Assembly (NCBI GenBank): GCA_017305595.1
Contig: JAFKKL010000016.1
Location: 1-36,099, forward strand
DNA length: 36,099 nucleotides
Direction of reading: 5' to 3'
Origin: Hyphomicrobiales bacterium
GTDB lineage: Bacteria; Pseudomonadota; Alphaproteobacteria; Rhizobiales; Xanthobacteraceae
Made by a program: the position numbers and the translations under genes. The notes below the pieces were generated by a model. The model ran no database searches, was not told where the DNA came from, and was given only the letters and a program-made list of their open reading frames with translations. Positions 27,040 through 33,957 of this stretch are shown here, piece after piece. The first letter of the stretch is position 1. Each line of letters opens with the position of its first letter.

Positions 27040-27782
27040 TGCAGGTCTCCCTTCACCGCAAGATCGCCAAGATAGGCTTTCAGGATCCGATCATCGTTCT
27101 TCATTGAAGCGGCGCTGCCGTGCCCGACGATTCGTCCTCGTTCCAGAAGGTAAAGTTCATCGGCGAATTCAAGCACAGCGCGCACGTTCTGATCGACCAC
27201 AAGAACCGGAAGGCCGCGATCCACCAGCGACCGAACTACCGCCAGAACTTCACCGATCAAACGTGGCGCAAGACCAACTGAGGGCTCGTCCAGCAGCAAA
27301 ATCCGCGGACCCGCCAGAAGTGCCCGCGCCATCGCAAGCATTTGTCGCTCGCCCCCACTCAACGCGGAGCCTTTGTGATGGCGGCGCTCATGAAGTCGAG
27401 GGAACAAATCGATCACCTCGCTGCGGCTGAACAGAAAGCGACCGGCGTGATCCTCACCAAGGCGGACCAGCGCGAGGTTTTCTTCCACCGTGAGTTCACT
27501 GAAGACGTTCTTTCCCTCGGGAACATGCTGGAGACCTCCGCGCGATCGCTGATGGGGTGGAAGACGACTGATGTTTTGCCCGTCGAGCAGCACATCGCCT
27601 GACACGACGGGATAGCCGCGGGACCAGCCCGCAAGCGCATTGACCAACGTGCTCTTGCCGGCGCCGTTGGCCCCCGCCACGGCCACCATGCGTCCGGCGC
27701 CAATCCCGAGATCAACATCATGAACGGCAGTATTGCCGCCATACCGAACTGTCAGAGATCTGGCCGAGAGAATTTCAGTCAT
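27036..27782 (-). CDS. livF: ABC transporter ATP-binding protein, LivF type (operon 2)
   Basis: A 248-residue ATPase with Walker A GANGAGKST at 37-45, LSGGERQ at 141-147 and Walker B ILLLDEP at 161-167, followed by SVGLAPRL. The LQHVPEGKNVFSELTVEENL segment is typical of LivF. The aromatic stacking residue YGG near 14-16 contacts adenine. ATGA overlaps on both sides. It forms the motor with the LivG protein encoded just upstream. Confidence 0.95.
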   Translation of the reverse strand: MTEILSARSLTVRYGGNTAVHDVDLGIGAGRMVAVAGANGAGKSTLVNALAGWSRGYPVVSGDVLLDGQNISRLPPHQRSRGGLQHVPEGKNVFSELTVEENLALVRLGEDHAGRFLFSRSEVIDLFPRLHERRHHKGSALSGGERQMLAMARALLAGPRILLLDEPSVGLAPRLIGEVLAVVRSLVDRGLPVLVVDQNVRAVLEFADELYLLERGRIVGHGSAASMKNDDRILKAYLGDLAVKGDLQ

Positions 27783-28561
27783 TCGGCATGTCCAAGATAG
27801 GCGTCGAGTACCGCCGGATTCGCCTGGATTTCTGCAGGAGTACCCTCCGCAAGCAGACGGCCGGTCTCAATCACCACGATGCGATCAGCGATCGTCATAA
27901 TGAGATCCATATGGTGTTCGATGACGACGAGCGGTGTTCCAGTCCGCTTCAGATCCAGCAGCACATCGAGCAAATGCTGCATATCGGTGCCGCCGATGCC
28001 GGCCGCGGGCTCATCCAGCAACAGAACGCGCGGCCCCTCGCCATAGGCAAGCGCGATAGACAACAATCGTTGGGCGCCATATGGAATCTCACCGGGCAAT
28101 CGATCGTAGTAGGTAAGTGGAATGCCGAAGCGCTCCAGAACAGCTTCAGCGATGGCGATCCCTCGTTCGCGGATCGCCATCTGCCGCCACGGCATGAACA
28201 CCGAAGTCGCGAGTGAGGCCGAGTGGTTTCCAACCAGAACGCTCAGCATGTTTTCAAGAACGGTCAACTCACCAAAGAAGCTGTTCTGCTGAAACGTCCT
28301 CCGCACGCCGCGCTTCGCAAGTTCGTTGGTCGCCAGCGAGGAAACCGCCTCACCTGCGAGATAGACGTCTCCCGCGTGCGAAACGCTGTTCGTCAGCGCG
28401 GCGAAGCATGAGCTTTTCCCCGCGCCATTGGGACCGATGATGCCCAGAATCTCGCCGTCGCGGACCGACCAGCTCATCTCGGCCAAGGCTGTCAATGCGC
28501 CATAGCGCACACCCAGACCCTCGACGCGTAAAATGGGAGGCTTCTGTTGAGCCGCCATCAT
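27779..28561 (-). CDS. livG: ABC transporter ATP-binding protein, LivG type (operon 2)
   Basis: A 260-residue ATPase: Walker A GPNGAGKS at 43-50, the LivG-style signature IPYGAQRLLSIA from about 159, Walker B VLLLDEP at 179-185 and the switch VIEHHMDLIM. RTFQQNSFFGELTVLENM is the LivG Q-loop region. Two consecutive ATGs (28561, 28558) overlap the stop of the binding-protein gene, so either start gives translational coupling. It works with LivF, LivH and LivM of this operon. Confidence 0.95.
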   Translation of the reverse strand: MMAAQQKPPILRVEGLGVRYGALTALAEMSWSVRDGEILGIIGPNGAGKSSCFAALTNSVSHAGDVYLAGEAVSSLATNELAKRGVRRTFQQNSFFGELTVLENMLSVLVGNHSASLATSVFMPWRQMAIRERGIAIAEAVLERFGIPLTYYDRLPGEIPYGAQRLLSIALAYGEGPRVLLLDEPAAGIGGTDMQHLLDVLLDLKRTGTPLVVIEHHMDLIMTIADRIVVIETGRLLAEGTPAEIQANPAVLDAYLGHAE

Positions 28562-29694
28562 TTGACAAGCTTAACCTTCGAGGCGGCTCCGTCGACGACT
28601 TCGAACATCACCGGCTTGAGCAGCATCTGCCCATTGGGCGCAAACCTGACGTCACCGAAGTTGGTGTTCTTAACCAGCTTACCGCGAATGGCTTCCGCAA
28701 CCTTGACCCGATCGAGGCTCTTGGTTTCAGTCACCGCCGCGGCCCAAACGCTGACCGCTTGGGCCGCGATACCGGCTTCCTCGCCGGCAGGTCGACCGAC
28801 CGCCTTCTCGTAGGCTTCGTAGAACTCCTTCGATGCCGGGATGTCTTTCAACGGCTCCAGTTGCGGCAGGTAGGCCGCGCCACTGACAATACCGTTCAGA
28901 TCACCCTTGGCGACGCTGAACACCTCGGGTGTAATCAGGGCGATGCCGGCCACAAAAGGCGTATCGATGCCGGCCTGCCTGTATTGTTGGATCAGCGCCG
29001 ACATGCCTGACGTTGCGGCGTTGATCGCAATGACGACATCCGCGTTTACCGATTTGATCGTCGTCAACGTGACCCTGAAGTCCGACTGCTTGAACGGGAA
29101 TTTTTCCGACGCGACAATTTCGAAAGGCTTGCCGATCGCCTTCAGCTTGTTCTCGATCAACTGGCGAAAGTCATTCCCGTACGCGTCATTCTGAAACAGT
29201 ATCGCGATACGCTTTGCGCCCAGGGTCTCCACCGAATAATGCGCAATCGCTTCGGCATCGATTTCGTTCGAGCTGATAATACGGATACCGAGAGGATTCC
29301 CACGCCCGGACAGCACGCCCTCCGCCTTGGCGCTACATGTAATGTCAAGAATGTTCGCAGCGGCAATGACCGGCTGCATTGCAAGCGCTACCGGGGAATT
29401 GCGTCCTTCAAAAATCACGTCCGCTTTCGTGGCGATAAGTTCGTTGGCGCGACTGACTCCGACAGCAGGCGTGCTTTCGTCGTCCTTGTGTTCGATGACA
29501 AGTTGGCGGCCCAATAATCCACCCTTCTTGTTGATAAGATCGATCTGGACCTTGGCGCCCGCCGAGGCATCGATACCGCTGGGGCCCGCGGGACCGCTCA
29601 TGGGAAAGATGGTTCCGACTTTGATCGGCTCCGCCGCGTAGGCCGTGCCGCCGGCAAGAATGGCGAGTGCGGCAAGTGCAACTTGGAAACGCAT
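28558..29694 (-). CDS. ABC transporter substrate-binding protein, Liv/HAAT type (operon 2)
   Basis: A 378-residue periplasmic binding protein with a Sec signal peptide at residues 1-20 (MRFQVALAALAILAGGTAYA). The mature domain begins EPIKVGTIFPMSGPAGPSG and contains INKKGGLLGRQLVIEHKDDESTPAVGVSRANELI, a clear Peripla_BP_6 pattern. It differs in sequence from the operon 1 binding protein, so the two importers probably take different compounds. A gggggg tract 5-6 bases before ATG 29694 serves as ribosome site. It follows the lyase-like gene by 45 bases. Confidence 0.92.
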   Translation of the reverse strand: MRFQVALAALAILAGGTAYAAEPIKVGTIFPMSGPAGPSGIDASAGAKVQIDLINKKGGLLGRQLVIEHKDDESTPAVGVSRANELIATKADVIFEGRNSPVALAMQPVIAAANILDITCSAKAEGVLSGRGNPLGIRIISSNEIDAEAIAHYSVETLGAKRIAILFQNDAYGNDFRQLIENKLKAIGKPFEIVASEKFPFKQSDFRVTLTTIKSVNADVVIAINAATSGMSALIQQYRQAGIDTPFVAGIALITPEVFSVAKGDLNGIVSGAAYLPQLEPLKDIPASKEFYEAYEKAVGRPAGEEAGIAAQAVSVWAAAVTETKSLDRVKVAEAIRGKLVKNTNFGDVRFAPNGQMLLKPVMFEVVDGAASKVKLVK

Positions 29695-29739
29695 GGTAAC
29701 CCCCCTTGTATCGGGTGGCCCTCTCGGCCACCGTTAGTA

Positions 29740-30612
29740 TCAGGAATTGCGTTCGACTGTGCGTCGCTCGATGTCGATCAGCGTATCGAGATCTATTGTC
29801 ATGTGGATCGCTTTCTGCAAATCAGTCGCTTGCGAAGCCGATCCGGCGATCGGGTCCGATTGCCCCGCAGCCATGGCGCGGTACGATGTCCGCATAGCGT
29901 CATACGCCGCGAGCAACGGTGTCGCGGGATCGACGATCAGACGGTAACCAAGCGCACCCAGTTCTTCCGGCGTCATACCAATCGCCGGAATCCCACCGCC
30001 GAGCGTCATGAACATCAACGGTCCGCCGAGACGATCGCCGATGATGCGGATCTCTTCTGGAGTTTTCGGCAGGACAAACAGCATGTCCGCGCCGGCACGC
30101 CGATAGGCCTCACCGCGTCGCAATGCTTCATCCAATCCGGTTTCTCTCGCTGCATTGGTGCGTGCGATGATCACGAACTCTGACGACCTGCGAGCGGAAA
30201 CCGCTTCTTCGATCTTGGAAACCATCATCTCGATCGAAATTGCGTGCTCTATGCCAACGTGATGATGAGCGCGCTTCGGAACCAGTTGATCCTCGATTTC
30301 AATGGCCGCGAAACCGGCCGCTTCGGTGAGAGCAATGGTCCGGCGGATATGCATGGGATCGCCCCAACCGCACGCGCCATCCAGAATCAACGGCGCGCTC
30401 GTCGTCGCCCGAATATCCATCCCTTCCCTGATCATTTCTGTCAGTGTGAGATTGGCTTCGGTAACGGCCTTGACGTATCCCATCGAACCGCCGCCAAGGT
30501 ATAGCGCCTTAAAGCCCGCCTCCTCAGCCAGCCGGGCCGATAGCGGATTGAAAACCAGCGGCGCGATTAGCGGCCTCTTCTGCTTTAGAAGTCCTCGAAG
30601 ATTACTCAACAA
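29740..30612 (-). CDS. isocitrate lyase/PEP mutase superfamily protein with altered active site
   Basis: A 290-residue TIM-barrel-type protein of the ICL/PEPM superfamily, recognised from FNPLSARLAEEAGFKALYLGG, AAGFAAIEIEDQLVPKRAHHH and VIIARTNAARE. Members split C-C bonds in (methyl)isocitrate and 2,3-dimethylmalate, decarboxylate oxaloacetate, or make C-P bonds. Here the metal loop, usually DxDxGxG, reads DGACGWG (78-84) with Ala80 for the second Asp, and the lyase motif K(K/R)CGH reads KRAHH, with Ala115 for the catalytic Cys. Function is thus open. The start is one of two adjacent TTGs (30612, 30609) behind GGGAGG; no ATG is available. It sits between crotonase and transporter genes of operon 2. 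Confidence 0.85.
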   Translation of the reverse strand: MLSNLRGLLKQKRPLIAPLVFNPLSARLAEEAGFKALYLGGGSMGYVKAVTEANLTLTEMIREGMDIRATTSAPLILDGACGWGDPMHIRRTIALTEAAGFAAIEIEDQLVPKRAHHHVGIEHAISIEMMVSKIEEAVSARRSSEFVIIARTNAARETGLDEALRRGEAYRRAGADMLFVLPKTPEEIRIIGDRLGGPLMFMTLGGGIPAIGMTPEELGALGYRLIVDPATPLLAAYDAMRTSYRAMAAGQSDPIAGSASQATDLQKAIHMTIDLDTLIDIERRTVERNS

Positions 30613-30649
30613 TTCCTCCCGGATCGCTTTAAGATATACAGGCCTCTAA

Positions 30650-31462
30650 CTAGCAGCCCTTGAATTGCGGCTTCCGTTTCTCCGCGAACGCTCGTCGGCC
30701 TTCGGCATAGTCCTCACTCGCAAAGCAGGCCTCGACCGCTCTATTGCAAGCATCAGTGTCCCGCATCTCCGAATCTGACACAGCCGCATTGATGCAGAGT
30801 TTGGCCGCGGCCATTGTTAGCGGTGCGTTGGCTGCGATCATCGCACCCAACTTTCGTATGCAACCGTCTAGTTCACCCTTCGCAACAATGTCATTCAACA
30901 GACCGAGACGGAGTGCTCGATCAGCGTCGAACTGCGCAGCGGTGAAGAATATGTGTTTGGCTGCGGTCGCACCGACAACTTCAACGAGCCGTTGAATGCC
31001 ACGATAGTCGTAACCGAGCCCGAGTTTAGCTGCGGGAATGGCAAAGCGAGCATCGACCGTCGCGATTCGAAGGTCACACAACAGAGCTAGCGCCAATCCA
31101 CCACCGATACAGTAGCCCTCGATTGCAGCGATCGTCGGCTTAGAAAAATCCTGCAGCTTTTCCGACGTGGTACGCGCGACCTCATCATAGCGTGCGATAT
31201 CAGCCGCACTTGAACGTCGCTTTTCGAACTCGGAGATGTCGGCTCCCGACGCGAAGGCCTTTCCGCCACGGCCGATTATAACAACGCATTTGATCGACGG
31301 CTCTGCCTCGAAGCGCGCAAGCGCATCGCCGATACCTTTCCACATTGCGAGTGAAATCGCGTTCAGTCGCGCAGGATTGTCCAGATAAATCCACCCGACG
31401 TTGCCATCAACAACACTTTCCGTTTGGCCCGCCATATCGCGCAAGCCGGCATCCTGCGTCAT
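30650..31462 (-). CDS. crotonase-superfamily protein lacking both hydratase glutamates (operon 2)
   Basis: A 270-residue crotonase-fold protein. The oxyanion-hole segments FASGADI (70-76) and GYCIGGG (116-122) are present, and the C-terminus AFAEKRKPQFKGC is family-typical, so a CoA thioester is surely bound. Where enoyl-CoA hydratase has its two catalytic Glu, this protein has Ala124 (GGLALAL) and Ala144 (FAIPAAKLG). It is therefore unlikely to be a plain hydratase and may be an isomerase, hydrolase or decarboxylase on a CoA ester. ATG 31462 overlaps the CoA-transferase stop. In context it would act on the CoA ester made by that transferase. Confidence 0.9.
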   Translation of the reverse strand: MTQDAGLRDMAGQTESVVDGNVGWIYLDNPARLNAISLAMWKGIGDALARFEAEPSIKCVVIIGRGGKAFASGADISEFEKRRSSAADIARYDEVARTTSEKLQDFSKPTIAAIEGYCIGGGLALALLCDLRIATVDARFAIPAAKLGLGYDYRGIQRLVEVVGATAAKHIFFTAAQFDADRALRLGLLNDIVAKGELDGCIRKLGAMIAANAPLTMAAAKLCINAAVSDSEMRDTDACNRAVEACFASEDYAEGRRAFAEKRKPQFKGC

Positions 31463-32706
31463 TGCACCACTCCGGCCAGCTTCAGTTCTTCGATTTCGCT
31501 CTGAACGAGTCCCAATTCACTGAGTATTTCATCAGAGTGCTCGCCTCGTTCCGGCGCAGCACTACGAAGCGCGCTTGGCGTACGGCTCAAATGAACGGCC
31601 TGTCCGACAACCTGAATATCGCCTAGCATGGCACTCGACACGGTCTGCGCGATGCCGACATGATTGACTTGCGGGTCCGAGAAGACTTGTTCGACATCGT
31701 AGATGGGACCGCACGGGACACCAACTTCGTTCAACTTCGCAATCCAGACCTCTGACGGCTGGCGAGACAACGCTTCCGTCAGCACTTCTCTCAGCTTGGC
31801 GCGATTTCGGGTTCGTGCGACATCATCGATAAAATCCGGATTTTCAATTTGATCGATCAAGCCTACGACTTTGCAGAGTCTCCGCCACATCGTGTCGCCT
31901 GCGGAAGCGATGTTGATATGTCCGTTGGCAGTCGGATAAACGCCCATCGGCGACATCGTCGGATGGTCGTTGCCTGCTTGACCCGGCACAACTTTCTCGA
32001 TCAGCCAGCGAGCCGCCTGGAAGTCCATCATGGCTATTTGCGCTTCGAGCAGCGAAGCAGTGACCCACTGGCCCTTTCCTGAAGTTTCCCGCTCCAAAAG
32101 CGCAACAAGAATACCGATAGCACAGAACAGTCCGGCGCTCAGATCTGCCACCGGAATACCAGCCCGAACCGGGCCTTGCCCCGGCAATCCAGTCACCGAC
32201 ATCAGACCGCCCATGCCTTGCGCGACCTGATCGAATCCGGGACGCATCGCGTAAGGTCCGCTCTGTCCGAAGCCCGAGATACTGGCGTAGACAAGCCGCG
32301 GATTGAGAATCTTGAGATCGTCGTAATTGATCCCGAGCCGGTCTTTCACATCCGGCCTGAAATTTTCGACTAACACATCGGCGGTCGTGACCAGTCGCTT
32401 CACCAACTCGATGCCTTTCGGCTTCTTCAAGTTGATGCAGAGACTGCGCTTACCCCGATGCAGATTCTGAAAGTCCGCTCCGTGACGAGCACCACCAAAG
32501 CCGCCCCCGCCGTCGACAGCCTCAGGCGCCTCGATTTTAATAACCCGCGCACCCCAATCCGCCAGTTGCCGCACAGCGGTGGGGCCGGAGCGAACTCGGG
32601 TCAAGTCCAACACCACGAAGCGGCGCAAAGCTTCTCCACCACGTCCCAGGCTCGCAGAGCCCAATCCGGTCGGGGCGTTGCTGTCATCGCAAACGTCAAA
32701 AGTCAC
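31459..32706 (-). CDS. family III CoA-transferase (CaiB/BaiF), first gene of operon 2
   Basis: A 415-residue class III CoA-transferase, which moves CoA between carboxylic acids through an aspartyl-anhydride. VVLDLTRVRSGPTAVRQLADWGARVIKIE opens the fold; RGKRSLCINLKKPKG and VLVENFRPDVKDRLGI follow; the catalytic Asp159 lies in GFDQVAQGMGGLMSVTG; GHINIASAGDTMWRRLC and GVPCGPIYDVEQVFSDPQV complete the pattern. The start is best read as GTG 32706, because AGGAGGAG lies 6-7 bases upstream, while the frame-opening TTG at 32745 has no site. The transferred acid is unknown; succinyl-CoA is a frequent donor. It begins the operon behind a two-site operator. Confidence 0.93.
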   Translation of the reverse strand: MTFDVCDDSNAPTGLGSASLGRGGEALRRFVVLDLTRVRSGPTAVRQLADWGARVIKIEAPEAVDGGGGFGGARHGADFQNLHRGKRSLCINLKKPKGIELVKRLVTTADVLVENFRPDVKDRLGINYDDLKILNPRLVYASISGFGQSGPYAMRPGFDQVAQGMGGLMSVTGLPGQGPVRAGIPVADLSAGLFCAIGILVALLERETSGKGQWVTASLLEAQIAMMDFQAARWLIEKVVPGQAGNDHPTMSPMGVYPTANGHINIASAGDTMWRRLCKVVGLIDQIENPDFIDDVARTRNRAKLREVLTEALSRQPSEVWIAKLNEVGVPCGPIYDVEQVFSDPQVNHVGIAQTVSSAMLGDIQVVGQAVHLSRTPSALRSAAPERGEHSDEILSELGLVQSEIEELKLAGVVQ

Positions 32707-32747
32707 GCCGCTCCTCCTGTTCTTCTTGCAGGAGGCTAGCCACAAAA

Positions 32748-32777
32748 TTGTATACCATCAAGTCATATTGGTATAAT
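32748..32777. promoter_or_regulatory. paired GntR-type operator sites upstream of operon 2
   Basis: TTGTATACCA (32748-32757; TGGTATACAA on the minus strand) and TTGGTATAAT (32768-32777) have centres about 20-21 bp apart, the same geometry and near-same sequence as the pair before operon 1. A tentative minus-strand -10, TACAAT (32752-32747), lies within the first site, and the second site falls about where a -35 would be, 41-71 bases before the GTG start. Confidence 0.58.
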
Positions 32778-33162
32778 TTTCACCCACCGGCTGGGACAAC
32801 CGCAATCGCAAGCACGTTTCTCAGAGCCGAGTGGCAATTGAGCTCCATTGGGCTTGCTGGCCGCGGCCGTGGTGGGTTCCAAACCGGCGGTCATGAGACG
32901 CGGGGTTATTCCGGTTGACGGTATCCGTTGAAGATTGTGTGTGTGTCAGGTTTTCAGCACGCCACGGGACGCCCATTCACTGTGAACGCCTAACGGGCTT
33001 GCAGCCGTCCGTTCCGCAGATCGCCTGTTGAGCCGCAGTATTATCGATGCCGATAGTGGACGCCTTCGTTAGACCCCACCACTGACGATCGCCTTGGCCG
33101 GGACGTCGAATCCGCTGGAAACGGACTCCCTGACATCGAACGACCCAACGCGCGGAAACCGT
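32778..33162. other. 385-base gap without a recognised gene between operon 2 and the next operon
   Basis: It contains a short (gt)5 run near 32936-32946 and one short minus-strand open frame (32763-32894, 43 codons) that runs into the operator and shows no family likeness. I see no terminator, tRNA, integrase or transposon end. It may be decayed sequence at the edge of the catabolic block. Confidence 0.4.
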
Positions 33163-33957
33163 TCAGCGCGTTGACGAGCGCGCCTCGATGAAGGCGCGAA
33201 GGTAGCGCTGTGGTTCGCCGAGCGCATAGGCTTCAGCAAACAGGGGAATCGTTCTGGAGATATTCTCCGCGACGTCCTCACCCTCCCAGCGACGCAGCAG
33301 CCATTTTTGTTCACGAACGCTGTTCGGGCCACAGGCAAGAATCGCGGCAGCGGCGGCATCGATCGTACGGTCCAGTTGCTCCTTGGCGACAACGCGGGTG
33401 ACGAGGCCGCAGCGCAGCGCCTCCTCGGTGCCGATCTGCTCGCCCGTCAGCAACAGCCATTTCGCCTCCGCCGAGCCGGCAAGCCGCGGCAGCAAGGCGG
33501 CGTGAATGATGGACGCCATGCCGACACGCACCTCCGGCATTCCGAATTTTGTCTCTTCCGCCGCCAGGCGGATATCGCAGGATGCTGCCAATTGCAGGCC
33601 GCCGCCGAGGCAATACCCACATAGCCGTGCGATGACCGGGACCGGGCAATTCCGCACCGCCTCGCACAGATCATAAAGTCTGGTGATAAACGCAGTCGCG
33701 CCTTGCGCATCAAGATCAACCATCTCGTGAATATCGGCGCCCGCAACAAACGCCTTCTCGCCCTCACCCCGCAGGATGAGGACGCGCAGACACGGATCAG
33801 CGCTCACATGGGCGATAGCGTCGCGCATGTCCTCCATCACCGCAGATGATAGAATGTTGAGCGGCCCGGAATTGCGGATCGCGACAGTCGCAACCCCGTT
33901 GTCCCGCCATGCGATGGTGGCGTGATCGAGTTCGGGTAGGTCAGCGGTCCTTGTCAA
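33163..33957 (-). CDS. enoyl-CoA hydratase/isomerase family protein (operon 3)
   Basis: A 264-residue crotonase. Oxyanion segments FVAGADI (70-76) and GYCLGGG (114-120) are present. The first catalytic Glu position is Gln122 (GGLQLAA), while the second is kept as Glu142 (GMPEVRVGM), a pattern seen in isomerases and other non-hydratase crotonases. It is unlike the operon 2 crotonase in sequence. Its start overlaps the upstream ligase gene by 17 bases, so the two are translated together, and it is the last gene of operon 3. It probably acts on the CoA ester produced by that ligase. Confidence 0.9.
   Translation of the reverse strand: MTRTADLPELDHATIAWRDNGVATVAIRNSGPLNILSSAVMEDMRDAIAHVSADPCLRVLILRGEGEKAFVAGADIHEMVDLDAQGATAFITRLYDLCEAVRNCPVPVIARLCGYCLGGGLQLAASCDIRLAAEETKFGMPEVRVGMASIIHAALLPRLAGSAEAKWLLLTGEQIGTEEALRCGLVTRVVAKEQLDRTIDAAAAAILACGPNSVREQKWLLRRWEGEDVAENISRTIPLFAEAYALGEPQRYLRAFIEARSSTR

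Noticed and set aside
32763-32894. A short minus-strand frame of 43 codons upstream of the CoA-transferase
   Set aside because: It has no ribosome site or family likeness and runs through the operator pair, so it is more likely chance.
33069-33392. A 107-codon minus-strand frame reaching beyond the crotonase end
   Set aside because: Most of it is an out-of-frame reading of the crotonase gene; the remainder has no independent support.
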